Below the pieces are notes generated by a model. The model made no database searches, had not been told where the DNA came from, and worked only from the letters and a program-made list of their open reading frames with translations. This document shows, piece by piece, positions 23,964-34,737 of a stretch of DNA of 64,000 bases. The DNA is taken from positions 1-64,000 of IMG/VR virus record IMGVR_UViG_3300034082_004432. One strand, 5' to 3'. Each line of letters opens with the position of its first letter. The first letter of the stretch is position 1. The position numbers and the translations under genes are program-made. The DNA is from a virus.

Positions 23964-25435
23964 TAATAACTTCCTGTTGATTTTAAGATAGGATCAAATG
24001 TGTAATTTTGAGTTGCCACAGTAAAATTAACTTTATTTTTTTGATACTCTACTCTAGAGTGTTGTTGTGATTCTGTGGACCAAACAACTTCTGGCAACTC
24101 TAATTTAATTGGTCCCATATCAAAAGTTATACCATCATTATTTATGCTACTTGGACCTGATAAAAATTCGACCATAGCCCAAGGTTTCATAGGACCAGTG
24201 TATGTAATTGATCCAGATATTTTTCTTCCCTCTGAGTAATATCCAAATGGCAAAGAATTTTTGAAAAAGTTTTGTTTACTGTCGCTGCCTTTTGAATTAA
24301 GAGTAAAAACAGGTTTTAAATTATTTTCTATAGATATTGACATTTCAGTAACATAAATGCTGTCAAGTTGAGTTTGTTGAAATCCTCTAAACAATTTAGA
24401 ATTTAATACTCCGCCTAATCCAAACAAGCCATATTCTGGAGCACTCTTATAGACTCTGACATTATATCCATTCAATATATAACTTGGTTTTTTCTTAAAA
24501 TAATTTTCAACTATAGAAGTAAAATTATTAAACATTTGTACTTGGTAAGTTCTGTCAACATTCAAAACTTTCAAATCTATGTATGCTACAATTTGTTCTC
24601 CAGGAACAAAATTGATAGCAAATTTTTCAACCAAACAACCACTCAGTAATCCTTGTTTCAATGTAAATAACGAAAAAGATGCATCTCTTCCCGTAGATTG
24701 TGGATATGCAGAAATAAATGATGTGTCTCTGTTAAAAGATGTATTAATACCAGCACCAATTGTCAAAAGACTGTTTGCTTTATTTATTGAAGTTATTTCA
24801 ACTAGATCGTAATATGAATTATTATCTGATTTTATCTTTGCTTGAAATGGTAGATTTAGTCCCATAAATTCTGCAATGTTATCAATATATAATGATGTCG
24901 TTCCTGCTCCTATAACAGAAGAATTATCACTTGTAAATCTGCCAATAAATGATGTTGGAGAACCTTGAAATGCTTGTATACAATAATCAAAAAAAGCAGC
25001 TAATGAAAAGTCTAAGTATCCCCAACTATCAACTTTAAATGGATATGTAAAACTAACATTGTACTCTTTTGGTCCAAGTTGAAAGGTATTTGGATTTGCT
25101 CCTTCGCCTGCATATCTTTGACCAGCTTCAGATTCTTGAGCTCCCATAATATTGAAATTATCTATCGAAAACAAATAATTTGAATTTATATTATTGAATG
25201 ACAAATTGAAATCTGGATCTTCTGCATACTCTCTAGACAAAGCAAAAATGTCATAGTATCCAGTTTCAAAAGCTGGAGCATAAAGTTGAGATCTAAAATT
25301 GTTGTATGCTTCTCTATATAAGTATTGCGATGGAAAACTTTCAGAACTTCCAATGCTAGGAACTATAACAGTTTGATCTACGCCAAAAGCTTTTACTTGT
25401 GGTTTGAGTGAACTTGAAGGAGTACTTTTTCTCAT
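23963..25435 (-). CDS. Virion protein with tail-tube-like domain
   Basis: This 490-residue, beta-rich protein has a C-terminal half in which the strand pair VTEMSISIENNLKPVF and the ISGSITYTGPMKPWAMVEF segment form the same layout as the 22347 protein. The middle contains a 'GAGTTSLYIDNIAEF' motif seen in several phage tail proteins. No signal peptide. It probably forms part of the tail tube or its connection to the baseplate. Confidence 0.45.
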   Translation of the reverse strand: MRKSTPSSSLKPQVKAFGVDQTVIVPSIGSSESFPSQYLYREAYNNFRSQLYAPAFETGYYDIFALSREYAEDPDFNLSFNNINSNYLFSIDNFNIMGAQESEAGQRYAGEGANPNTFQLGPKEYNVSFTYPFKVDSWGYLDFSLAAFFDYCIQAFQGSPTSFIGRFTSDNSSVIGAGTTSLYIDNIAEFMGLNLPFQAKIKSDNNSYYDLVEITSINKANSLLTIGAGINTSFNRDTSFISAYPQSTGRDASFSLFTLKQGLLSGCLVEKFAINFVPGEQIVAYIDLKVLNVDRTYQVQMFNNFTSIVENYFKKKPSYILNGYNVRVYKSAPEYGLFGLGGVLNSKLFRGFQQTQLDSIYVTEMSISIENNLKPVFTLNSKGSDSKQNFFKNSLPFGYYSEGRKISGSITYTGPMKPWAMVEFLSGPSSINNDGITFDMGPIKLELPEVVWSTESQQHSRVEYQKNKVNFTVATQNYTFDPILKSTGSY

Positions 25436-25443
25436 CTCAAAAC

Positions 25444-27894
25444 CTAAGGTGCGGTTTCAACAGTTATAAGATCATAAATATCCCATAATATTGGACCATT
25501 ATTTATTCTAGTCAAGTTTTCACCTGGAGTTACATAAGCATCAATAACTCTGTCAAAGACTTGTAAATCGTTTCCTAAAGTAAACCTTTGATTTCTAAGT
25601 GTTCCTTTTGGAATTGTAGTTGTCAAGGTAGTAGGAATGCCATTATCACCATTTTTTGCTATAACTGTGACAATTAAGTCATTCTTGATTGTTTGATCAT
25701 CAGTAGTTGCAATACCAGTTGTAGAGCCATTGAAAACTACGTTTGATATTGTCAAATCCTCAACATTTGGAACATAAACAGATAATTGCCTTGGCTCTAA
25801 AGCAATTCTGTTGGTAAGTTTGATTCCTCTTTTAAGAACTTCTCCAGGTATGTTTCCATCATCCAAATAGCCTCTAAACTTATAGTATGCTGTACCACCT
25901 GAGCCTGTCCAAGAAGTTCCATTATTTACAGAGGTAAGTCCTTGTCCTGAACCACCTAATATGACTCTTGTGTACAAACTAGTTGACCCCAAGGCTGTTG
26001 TAAAATCTGATGGTTTGTCTATCACTAACCAATAAGATGTTCCTTGATCTAAATTTACACCAGAATTGAATTTAACTGTATATTCATTAGTGCCTTGAGT
26101 TATGTCAGAATTTCTCAATACTGATTCACTTGAAATCATTCCATTTGGCGTGGGAGTTGTACCTGTAGCTGAATAAATTGATAATGATAATCCAGTTGTT
26201 CCGTACCCTGTAGATTGTCCACCAGCTGTGTAGTTCAACTTGAAAGTAACTCCACCTACAAAACAATCTTCTATTGGAGTTATCTTAAAAGCTGTTTTTC
26301 CATTTCTCAATAAAAGATCAGTATCATCTTCTACACTCAGGATTGTATTGTAAGCTGGATATTGAATTTCATCAGTATTTGTTAGCTTTCTTTCTATCAA
26401 ATCACTACTCAATTGCGGCTTTTTATAAACGTTATAGAACAGTGGATTCGTAATTCCTGCTCCTGACCAACTTAATTCAACTAAATAATTATTTGAAGTG
26501 TAATTTGAAGAAATTAAGTTACTATATACTGGAATGCTTTCAACATATTCATCAGTAGAAATATTATATACTATAGTCACTCCGTAAATTTGAGTTCCTG
26601 AAGATAAAGATGAAATATAATTTGAGCAAGGAATAACCAAATTTGTTAGTCCTGTTGCTGCAGCAGTGTTATCACTGCCAATAGCTGCATTATAAGTAAT
26701 CAAATCTCCTCTAAAAACAGCAAAAGTATGTTGAAGATCTGATCCTATTGTTTCATAGTAAGCTTTTGAAAAATTGTATGGTAATTCAAATCTCTCCAAT
26801 CCACTAAAAGATGTTCCTTTAGAATAAAATTCTGTTTTTCTGAAAGGTTGTGTTGCCAACAACTCTCTATTTGATAAGCTTGAATTGGAGGAGATTGTTG
26901 TCAAGTATCTGTAGACAGACGATACAGTATTTCTCACATAGTCGTTATATTTAAAGCTTTGTAAAGCATTGTTTGCTTCAATACAACTTTGAATTATCAA
27001 GCTCTTATCTGAAGATTCTCCCAATATTTGATATGTAGATATGTCTGTGGGCATATCTACTACTGTTCTAGTCAATCCAGTTCCAGAATCTACTACTAGT
27101 GGATTTTCTGGATTTTTGACCATAACTTTACCTATTGGAATCCAACTTTGCGGTAATGGTGGGAAGTAATCAAAAGTGGATACATTTTCATTAGATTCTA
27201 GAACAGGAAAACCTGTAATGAACTTGACTCTTGGTTGAAATAAAAATGTTACAGGGTTATCCAAGTAGTAAGTTGCTGGCAAAGTTCCAAAAGAAGATCC
27301 GTTGTAATAAGATGGATCAACAATCAGTCCCAGTAAATCATCAGTAACTTTTGAAAAAGTAATTAAGTAGTTTCCAACAAAAGCTTGAAGTGGAAATCCT
27401 AAATTAATAGCAATTGAAGTGTCTTTTACATATAGAATATTTGTACCTGATAAACAAGTTGTACTTACAGTAGTTGTCCATGTTTGGGATGCTTTTTGAA
27501 CTTCTGCAATAGGTAAACCAAGAGTGACTCCATATTTATAACTTGAACCAAAACCTCCTGAAGAATAGTTAGTAGACCATTCTTTTTTCAGAGGAATTTT
27601 TTGCGGTTGAAGATTGAATACTGATCCGTTGTATGCAACCTGTCCACTTCTAACTGTTACATAATATGGATCATAAGCTATATCATAAGTTACATCACAA
27701 CCTAATGGAGCTGTTTCTAGTATTCCAAAATATGGATATCCAGAATTTGCCATAGATAATAAATTATTTATTTCAAATATAGAAGATCCAGGGATATTTA
27801 CATCTCCAATGCCATAATTCAAGGCATCGTAAATATTCCCAACAGTTTTTGTAAGTTCGAGTACTATTTCTTCTACTTTTGATGAAATTGCCAT
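25444..27894 (-). CDS. Large baseplate/fibre virion protein
   Basis: This 816-residue protein is Ser/Thr/Gly/Asn-rich and beta-dominated. The N-terminal 110 residues contain VTVRSGQVAYNGSVF, a pattern common in phage baseplate and fibre N-termini. About residues 430-500 look fibronectin type III-like (VELSWSGAGITNPLFYNVYK). About 532-630 hold a beta-sandwich domain beginning FKITPIEDC and ending SYWLVIDKP, which recurs in the 28748 protein. It probably mediates attachment or baseplate assembly. Confidence 0.6.
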   Translation of the reverse strand: MAISSKVEEIVLELTKTVGNIYDALNYGIGDVNIPGSSIFEINNLLSMANSGYPYFGILETAPLGCDVTYDIAYDPYYVTVRSGQVAYNGSVFNLQPQKIPLKKEWSTNYSSGGFGSSYKYGVTLGLPIAEVQKASQTWTTTVSTTCLSGTNILYVKDTSIAINLGFPLQAFVGNYLITFSKVTDDLLGLIVDPSYYNGSSFGTLPATYYLDNPVTFLFQPRVKFITGFPVLESNENVSTFDYFPPLPQSWIPIGKVMVKNPENPLVVDSGTGLTRTVVDMPTDISTYQILGESSDKSLIIQSCIEANNALQSFKYNDYVRNTVSSVYRYLTTISSNSSLSNRELLATQPFRKTEFYSKGTSFSGLERFELPYNFSKAYYETIGSDLQHTFAVFRGDLITYNAAIGSDNTAAATGLTNLVIPCSNYISSLSSGTQIYGVTIVYNISTDEYVESIPVYSNLISSNYTSNNYLVELSWSGAGITNPLFYNVYKKPQLSSDLIERKLTNTDEIQYPAYNTILSVEDDTDLLLRNGKTAFKITPIEDCFVGGVTFKLNYTAGGQSTGYGTTGLSLSIYSATGTTPTPNGMISSESVLRNSDITQGTNEYTVKFNSGVNLDQGTSYWLVIDKPSDFTTALGSTSLYTRVILGGSGQGLTSVNNGTSWTGSGGTAYYKFRGYLDDGNIPGEVLKRGIKLTNRIALEPRQLSVYVPNVEDLTISNVVFNGSTTGIATTDDQTIKNDLIVTVIAKNGDNGIPTTLTTTIPKGTLRNQRFTLGNDLQVFDRVIDAYVTPGENLTRINNGPILWDIYDLITVETAP

Positions 27895-28748
27895 TATATT
27901 GTTATACTCAGCTCAGTTGATAAATAAGATAAAAGTCTACTTGGTAAAACTTGATATGAAGCTTGCCAAAAAGACTTAAAATCTGGCTCCCAACTAGAGC
28001 TTCCAACCCAATTTGAAATTATTTCATTGGTTAAATTTTTTTGCGTATTATATTGTTCTGAAATTGAAGCATAATTTCTTATGATTGAAGATGTAACAAT
28101 CTTTGAAATATTTTCTTCTGTGTATCCAAAGTATCCTCTTGGGAATCTTTGATCAATGAGTTTGAAAAATACTCTTGAGTTTTTAATAGTGCCATCATAA
28201 AAAGAAACATCAGCAATAAATTTATAAATTTCTAATTGATAAGTTTTATTTGCAGTAAATGATAATTCTTTAGATGTTCTAATAATTTCTTCTGCAGTGT
28301 CAATATCTATATCTTTGCTTATAATTAAGGGACTACCATTTGGATCGCTTGATGGACGTGCAATACTAAAAACTAATTCTTCACCATTATTTTCGTCTGA
28401 TGTCAAAAATATTTTTCCAAAAATATAACTATCAGACATTGTATCAATATTGCCTAGAATTTGCTGAATTGTATATCCCTGCTCATTACCACTAGGCAAT
28501 TCTATATTAGATGCTGATAGTGATGTTTTTACAAGTCCTTTTCCAAAGCTCAAAACATCTAAGACCATATTTTTATTTTGAGATTTTATAGCTGACAATC
28601 CATATAAAAGTTGCAAATTTCTTTCTATTGAGTTTGTAGACAATGCGTTTTCTTGAGATGAAAGTGCCATGTCTACAGTTGATGCAGTTTGATCTAAAGC
28701 TAGAACTAAGTTATTCATTGTGATTGCTGACGCATAATTCATTCCCAT
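27894..28748 (-). CDS. Virion-module protein of unknown family
   Basis: This 284-residue protein has a helical N-terminal third, a central beta domain and a helical C-terminus rich in Ser/Tyr/Leu. A good AGGAG site sits six bases before the ATG at 28748. TAATG overlaps join it to both neighbours, so it is co-translated with two large fibre or baseplate proteins. No family is recognised; a baseplate wedge or fibre-chaperone role is inferred. Confidence 0.5.
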   Translation of the reverse strand: MGMNYASAITMNNLVLALDQTASTVDMALSSQENALSTNSIERNLQLLYGLSAIKSQNKNMVLDVLSFGKGLVKTSLSASNIELPSGNEQGYTIQQILGNIDTMSDSYIFGKIFLTSDENNGEELVFSIARPSSDPNGSPLIISKDIDIDTAEEIIRTSKELSFTANKTYQLEIYKFIADVSFYDGTIKNSRVFFKLIDQRFPRGYFGYTEENISKIVTSSIIRNYASISEQYNTQKNLTNEIISNWVGSSSWEPDFKSFWQASYQVLPSRLLSYLSTELSITI

Positions 28749-31700
28749 TATTTGCTCCTAATCACAATTTTGTCAGTTATAGGAAAACCATTATATTGAT
28801 CATCTATCTCTTCTAATGTTTTTCCTACTGCTAAGTATGTTATCTTCTGAATTTTATTACTATCAATCAAAACAGGATATGCAGAATAATCTTGATAAAA
28901 AGATGTATCTATATTTTGCCAAATAGACGTTCCTGTTTTTTTCCATTCAAGTTTTAAGCTGTGTTCGTTTTGATAATTATTAAATTGAAGTTCAAATAAT
29001 ATTGGTTGCGAACTTCCTGTTGCTACATATGATGTAGTAAATATGTTATTAGTAATATTTTTCCAATTACTTATGTAAGGTCTTTCTTCATTATTTATAA
29101 ACAACTTAACCCCACCATTTGTTGTTATCTTGAAATCAAAAGTAGAACCTATGGAAGATAAAGCAGTAAAATCTCCAATAATAAAACCATTGAAATAATT
29201 AGTTTGACCCAATCCTGAGAAATTACTGATATCTAGTTTTTGATGAGCTGACGCCAAGTCGCTCATATCATTTTTATCAAGTTCAAGGTAATTCCAGGTT
29301 GACTTTTTATACCATTGAGTAATCCAAGTTGGGGTTTTTTCAAGTTTTATATATTTTGTTGTCAAATGATTATCAACGTAATATTTGAAATACATATGAA
29401 TGTCATTGGCTCTATTTATAAGTCTATTTACATTGTCGCCAAAATAGAATGTATTTGCACTTCCTGATAAATTACTACTCAAATATACTTGATATAAACT
29501 AGTATTTCTATCATAAACTAAACTTGTGACTGCTGTACCACTTGCTATAACTGATGAAGTAACAGCTATACCAACCATAACTATTGGATCATAATTTTCT
29601 TGAGGAATATAAAGTAAATTTGTTCCGATTGTTCCTGTTGCGCCAATTGATGTTAAATTTGCCTTGAAAGATCTTGGATATATATAAAGTTGTGATGGAG
29701 TAAATAGTGTTTGATTATTTACTGTCCAATATTCGTCTAAATAGTAATCCGTATTGTTGGCTCTTGTTTTATTTGGTTGTGGCATTATCAAAGATGAGCC
29801 AAAATAATCTCTATTGAAACTTGCATAAATTTCATCATCTTGATCGAAAAATACTACATATGGTGTCCCTGTAGCTATTGTCCAAGAATTACCATCATAA
29901 AATGCCATATTGGTACTTGATGGAGTTGATGTTTCTTGTATTTGAAGTCGTAAGTCATACTTCACAACATAATATTGATTATCACTTGTTCCAGCATTGC
30001 CAGCAAGAGTTAAAGCTGTTGAAGAACCAATTGAAGAAATTTCATACCAAGTAGAAATATTATTTTCTATTGTGCTGCCAAAACCAATAGATGCATATTT
30101 CTGATATTTATTAAAATTAGCTGCTGTATTATTTGCTGGATTATAAAGACCACTTACAGCAGTTCCGCTTACGCTTACCAATCCTTGTGTTTTGACATCA
30201 TAACTTGGAGGATTTGTATTTGATTCAAAGACTATCCAATATGTTCTATCTTTTGTCAACTCGTAATTTACATAAAAATAAATATCATTTAAAATGTTTT
30301 CAATTGATGAATAGTAAATTTTTGATCCTGTTATTAATTTAGAGTTTGGTAAGTTATTATAATTATCCCAAATACTGCACTCTAAGTAGGCTTCATTATT
30401 TAACCACTTGGCTAAACTTTGAAGCCTTATCTTGAGAGACTTGATATATTGATAATCATTTGGAGTAATTTTAAAAGCAAATCTATTGTAATTAACACTC
30501 TTGTAATTACCTATAGTTGTTTGATTGATATTTGAGGCATCTGAAATTGTTAATTGTTGTTTATATATATTTTCTAAACTATTGATAGAAGAATCTGATG
30601 TTGAATAACCAGCAATAGAAACTACAAAAGAATCAGATCTTAGGTCAAATAAATTCTGAGCAGTGTAAGTTTTAAGTTGCTTTTCATTACCCACAACTTC
30701 ATCATAATTAGATATCCAATGATTTGATCTATTGTAAGCATAGTTTGACACTGTCATTCCAATTTCTTTTATTGATGAAAAAGTGTTTGGAAATTGGTTT
30801 AAGTTTGGTGAATAAAAAGATTTTGTTAATTCATATTCACTTACTTGTTCTTGTATTTCTGTTTGTGATATAGATGGATTTGTAGATTTTAACGTATTTA
30901 TAAAATCAGTTTTTGTTTGTTTTGTTTTATCTTCTGGCTGTACAAGTTTGGTCAAAATAGTTCTGCTTTCTCCCATTTGCATATTGGGAATAATTGCAGC
31001 AGACCCATATAATCTATATTCGTCAATAGAATTGAACGTTCCAGGGGCATTTACGTCTGATTCAGCTTTTGTTCCCTGCTTGTAATAACCTGAAACAGTC
31101 AAGTTTTTCTTTTGTCTGTTTAAATATTCATCATCAGTAATTAGGAATTTTGATGAATTTAGTTTGATATTTTTGATAAATTTATCACTTTTATTATTTA
31201 AAAATAATATAGTAAATGAATAGTCTTTGGCGAGTTTGGTGCCTGTTGTTTCCTGATCTAATAAATCTGGGACATTTGTAATTTCTTGATAAAATTCAAA
31301 CTCACAATCTATATCAAAATTGAAATCCTTAATTTGCAAGCCATTTTGATCATACTTAAAAACAATAGATGTTGGAGGAATAGAAAGCCATGAAACCATA
31401 GCATTTGCTCCATTTTCATCAGCTTCTATATTTATTGGCTCTGTTTCTAGAGGACTGTTCTTAATTCCATAAGTTTGGTTGTTGACTAAACTTTTGTAAT
31501 TTTCTTCTAAAGTAAGATATGTATCAGAAATAATTGACAAAACTTGTCCATAAAGAATTTTATTGTCAGAACTGTAGACATAATCACCTTCAGTAATTTC
31601 TGAATTGAACTTTGTCAAGTTGCCTATTATCACATTACTTCCTGCAGATATGGAAATTTTGCCTAATCCAATGGTAGTTTGAAAATTAGATTTTAATGAT

Positions 31701-33451
31701 GGTGATATTGGATATTTTAATAAGTTGTGTAATAGTTTGCTTTTCTTAAAACTATTATTTTTAAAATCAGCATAACTGCTTGTTCCATAAGATCTAAAAT
31801 TGGTAAAAGGAGCAACTAAATCTGATGAAACTTTATCATAAATATTTTTATAATCTTCTGCTCTAGTAAGATTTGTAAGGGAGATAACATCTTGTAGTGT
31901 TTCTGTAATCAAATCACTATCACCAATTGGAGGCACAGCAAAATTATCTGCAGTTCTTTCAATATAAATTATTGATGAATTATTGAGATTATATGTTGTT
32001 GAAGTTTTATTTTTAATTGTCCCTGCTGTTTTCAATGATGGATAAGACAAAATCATTTTTGCTACAACATCATAATCACTATCAATACTCGGATAGTTTG
32101 TAAAATCTTTCCAATCAACAGGAACTGATTCTTGAGGCATAGCTTTTCCAAAAAATAAATAAAAGTCTATATCTCCATTTTCGTATTGATTGCCAGAAAT
32201 TATATTTTTTGAAGCTAAAATTACTGGCAAATACTGATTAGCACCTAAGCTAACATAGTTTGACAGAGAATTTGTATCACCATAAGCTGAAAAGGTTTGT
32301 GGATAAAGATATCTGTATGGCTCTGTGACTTCTACATAATCTCCATCAAAATATTTTTGATTTGTTTTATTTTTTGAAAATAAATAAACGTTAGTATCGT
32401 TGACACCAGTTTTATCAAAAGTTATATAATTTTTAATATCTTTTTGAAAATATGTTTTTCTTGGAAAAACATTCCAAGATGAAATGAAATTACTAGAGTT
32501 AAATGTAAGGGCTGTACCTGAAGAATACACAGGGTAAGAGTTTAAGAAATTTGTATCATGAGTATCCCAGTAAAATGCTAAGTGATACCAATAATTTTCA
32601 GTCCATGTGGTGGGAAGTTTAATTTTTACTAGGTAATGATCTTTATTTCTGCCAATTGTTGATCCAGTAGATGAAACTTCACTTATATTGTAAGCAAGGT
32701 AAGTTAAGGCTAGTCCTGCCATACTACCAGCCAAATTAAATGTTGATCCAATACCTTCTGTCTTTAGAAAAGTATGTGAAGCTATACCTAAGTCTTTTGG
32801 AGTATTTGTGTATGGATTTATAAATTGTAATCCTTCAAAATAAGTTTTTGGTATTATTAAGTGTGCTTCATTATTTGAAGAGCTACCAGTATTTTTTAAA
32901 GAAATCCATCTTGATGAGTTGAAAAGGTTTACCCTTTGATATAAAGAACCATCCCAGCGAACAGGATAATCATAATCTTGTCTATCAGAACCATCACCAG
33001 GTTCTGAATTGATATTGTAAATAATATAGTTTGTATTTGCTAATCCTGCTGAGTTATAAGTAGGGATGTAATATTGCCATGCATTGTAATCCCACACTCC
33101 CCATCCTTCTGTGGCAGGCGGATTGTAATATTGAGGAGTCCAACCACCAGTATTTCCAAAACTAGCAATCTTATTATCAACTATGTATTTGCCACCTTGA
33201 AAACCAAAAGAAATGTTTTCCTCTGTGTCAAAAGTTTGATATGGTTTTGTGGTTAATCCTTGAGGAGTTTTACCAGCCAAGTCATAATCATGAAATATTG
33301 TTGATCCTCTAAACTTGATGACTATTCTTTCATAGTCTAAATAATATCCACGATTCGAACTTAAGTCTCCAACCAAATCTTCATAAGCATATTTTGCTTT
33401 TCCAATTTGATTAATTATAAATTCAAGACCTTTTTTTGATACTAGACTCAT
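28748..33451 (-). CDS. Giant baseplate/fibre protein with PA14-like domain
   Basis: This 1567-residue protein shows several beta domains. About residues 605-670 hold a 'GNLTKF...GDYVYS...LSIISDTYLTL' module found in phage tail proteins. About 985-1090 hold a sandwich domain starting FKITPNDYQY, shared with the 25444 protein. About 1417-1500 hold a PA14-like domain (FIIGDF, TTNGGVKLFINN, LKLEWKK). PA14 domains often bind carbohydrate. There is no signal peptide, as expected for a virion protein. It is likely a receptor-binding or baseplate fibre component. Confidence 0.65.
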   Translation of the reverse strand: MSLVSKKGLEFIINQIGKAKYAYEDLVGDLSSNRGYYLDYERIVIKFRGSTIFHDYDLAGKTPQGLTTKPYQTFDTEENISFGFQGGKYIVDNKIASFGNTGGWTPQYYNPPATEGWGVWDYNAWQYYIPTYNSAGLANTNYIIYNINSEPGDGSDRQDYDYPVRWDGSLYQRVNLFNSSRWISLKNTGSSSNNEAHLIIPKTYFEGLQFINPYTNTPKDLGIASHTFLKTEGIGSTFNLAGSMAGLALTYLAYNISEVSSTGSTIGRNKDHYLVKIKLPTTWTENYWYHLAFYWDTHDTNFLNSYPVYSSGTALTFNSSNFISSWNVFPRKTYFQKDIKNYITFDKTGVNDTNVYLFSKNKTNQKYFDGDYVEVTEPYRYLYPQTFSAYGDTNSLSNYVSLGANQYLPVILASKNIISGNQYENGDIDFYLFFGKAMPQESVPVDWKDFTNYPSIDSDYDVVAKMILSYPSLKTAGTIKNKTSTTYNLNNSSIIYIERTADNFAVPPIGDSDLITETLQDVISLTNLTRAEDYKNIYDKVSSDLVAPFTNFRSYGTSSYADFKNNSFKKSKLLHNLLKYPISPSLKSNFQTTIGLGKISISAGSNVIIGNLTKFNSEITEGDYVYSSDNKILYGQVLSIISDTYLTLEENYKSLVNNQTYGIKNSPLETEPINIEADENGANAMVSWLSIPPTSIVFKYDQNGLQIKDFNFDIDCEFEFYQEITNVPDLLDQETTGTKLAKDYSFTILFLNNKSDKFIKNIKLNSSKFLITDDEYLNRQKKNLTVSGYYKQGTKAESDVNAPGTFNSIDEYRLYGSAAIIPNMQMGESRTILTKLVQPEDKTKQTKTDFINTLKSTNPSISQTEIQEQVSEYELTKSFYSPNLNQFPNTFSSIKEIGMTVSNYAYNRSNHWISNYDEVVGNEKQLKTYTAQNLFDLRSDSFVVSIAGYSTSDSSINSLENIYKQQLTISDASNINQTTIGNYKSVNYNRFAFKITPNDYQYIKSLKIRLQSLAKWLNNEAYLECSIWDNYNNLPNSKLITGSKIYYSSIENILNDIYFYVNYELTKDRTYWIVFESNTNPPSYDVKTQGLVSVSGTAVSGLYNPANNTAANFNKYQKYASIGFGSTIENNISTWYEISSIGSSTALTLAGNAGTSDNQYYVVKYDLRLQIQETSTPSSTNMAFYDGNSWTIATGTPYVVFFDQDDEIYASFNRDYFGSSLIMPQPNKTRANNTDYYLDEYWTVNNQTLFTPSQLYIYPRSFKANLTSIGATGTIGTNLLYIPQENYDPIVMVGIAVTSSVIASGTAVTSLVYDRNTSLYQVYLSSNLSGSANTFYFGDNVNRLINRANDIHMYFKYYVDNHLTTKYIKLEKTPTWITQWYKKSTWNYLELDKNDMSDLASAHQKLDISNFSGLGQTNYFNGFIIGDFTALSSIGSTFDFKITTNGGVKLFINNEERPYISNWKNITNNIFTTSYVATGSSQPILFELQFNNYQNEHSLKLEWKKTGTSIWQNIDTSFYQDYSAYPVLIDSNKIQKITYLAVGKTLEEIDDQYNGFPITDKIVIRSK

Positions 33452-33456
33452 TGTGT

Positions 33457-34233
33457 TTAATAGGCTGTTGTAGGAACATTATCTGGACCAAAATAAATTT
33501 GTCTTACAAGTTCTTTCGCAGTGATTGTAATATTTCCGCTTCTAAAAAGTTGTTTACCAGTTGCATCATCAGAAGACTTATTATCGTTGCAAATTACATC
33601 ATAAAGCATTCGTATAGGTTCAACGCTATCTGCTTGCATCCTTAAGATGTTATTTCTAGCTTTTGTAGGTAAATTTGCTACAGTAGTTCCAACTCCTACA
33701 TCGTTATACATTCTGATAAAAGCTTCTGCTGATTTGCCTGAATCAGGAAGTGCTGGTGCTGCAACTGAAGCTGGGTGAGTTTCTGACCACAATGTATTAA
33801 ATTCATTTGTAACTGTTGTTACATAAGAACTTAGGATTGGGTTATGGTCTGCTACAAAGTGAGCTGGAGTTAATGTAAATTTTTCACAAATAGGACACAT
33901 ATCTACAACCCAAATTCTTCTATGTTTTCTTAATATAGAAAGGATTATTCTTGTAGCTTCTTGAGTTACTCTCTCAGTTGTTTCGATATTGTCAGCACCA
34001 ACATTTACTTCGATGCTCACATTATGTTCAAATTCTTGAAGCCCAAAGGATATATCTTTTAATGGAGAACTTGCACCTTTAAAAATAACTGAAATTGCAT
34101 TTGGTCTTACTGCAGCTTCACCTATATAAAATCCTGAAACTGGACGATCAAATATTACTGCTTCGCCTTTGGCATTTTTTGGCAATTCGTAAAATAATAT
34201 GCCCCTCAAAGTATCATAAACTCTTTCAAGCAT
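33457..34233 (-). CDS. Tail-completion-like protein
   Basis: This 258-residue protein has its core in the first 120 residues: a strand pair ISVIFKGASSPLKD, then FEHNVSIEVNV and the long helix ERVTQEATRIILSILRKH. This resembles tail-terminator/completion proteins (minor tail protein Z or gp15-like), which cap the tail tube. The second half adds a Cys-containing segment (MCPICEKFT) and helices. It lies next to the head-tail connector gene, the usual place. An AGGTGA site precedes the ATG. Confidence 0.55.
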   Translation of the reverse strand: MLERVYDTLRGILFYELPKNAKGEAVIFDRPVSGFYIGEAAVRPNAISVIFKGASSPLKDISFGLQEFEHNVSIEVNVGADNIETTERVTQEATRIILSILRKHRRIWVVDMCPICEKFTLTPAHFVADHNPILSSYVTTVTNEFNTLWSETHPASVAAPALPDSGKSAEAFIRMYNDVGVGTTVANLPTKARNNILRMQADSVEPIRMLYDVICNDNKSSDDATGKQLFRSGNITITAKELVRQIYFGPDNVPTTAY

Positions 34234-34242
34234 TTATTTCAC

Positions 34243-34737
34243 CTATTGATTTTGACCCTTTGATCTTTTGCCTTCTGTAGGATTGCTGACAACACCCCTT
34301 AAAGTAGATCTTACAAATCTATCTCCACGAGTATTTCTTTGACCAAATAATCTGATTTCACCATTTTGAATTCTTACAATTTCATTTTGTGCAAAATCAA
34401 ATCTTGATTTTTGCGCTTCAGAGTATTGAGGATCAGCACCCTGTAATGCTTGCATATAGTACATTTGTGCAGACAGAATTGCGCAAATAACTGGCACAGG
34501 GTGTGGATATGAAACGTCTCCACCAATATTGACTTGCTTCAATGGAACATCATACATAGTTGCCAAATTTGCATCAATTTCTGCAGAAGCTTGTTGAATG
34601 AAGAAATCTAAATCAATATTTGATGCTGATTCTGGAGTAGGATTTCTAAAGTTTGGAATTGGATTGTCACCTTCTGTAACTACATTTGGTGGAAGGTATT
34701 GTTTGACATCATTAGTTGTGCAATAAGAACGTGGCAT
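34243..34737 (-). CDS. Head-tail connector protein (DUF1320/gp36-like)
   Basis: This 164-residue protein follows the DUF1320 head-tail connector plan: YCTTNDVKQYLP at the start, then a helix with FIQQASAEIDANLATMYDVPL, a proline turn PHPVPVICAILSAQMYY, and a helix FDFAQNEIVRIQNGEIRLFG. In Mu-like phages this protein joins portal to tail. It lies directly upstream of the tail-completion-like gene, as expected. A clear AGGAG site precedes the start. Confidence 0.75.
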   Translation of the reverse strand: MPRSYCTTNDVKQYLPPNVVTEGDNPIPNFRNPTPESASNIDLDFFIQQASAEIDANLATMYDVPLKQVNIGGDVSYPHPVPVICAILSAQMYYMQALQGADPQYSEAQKSRFDFAQNEIVRIQNGEIRLFGQRNTRGDRFVRSTLRGVVSNPTEGKRSKGQNQ

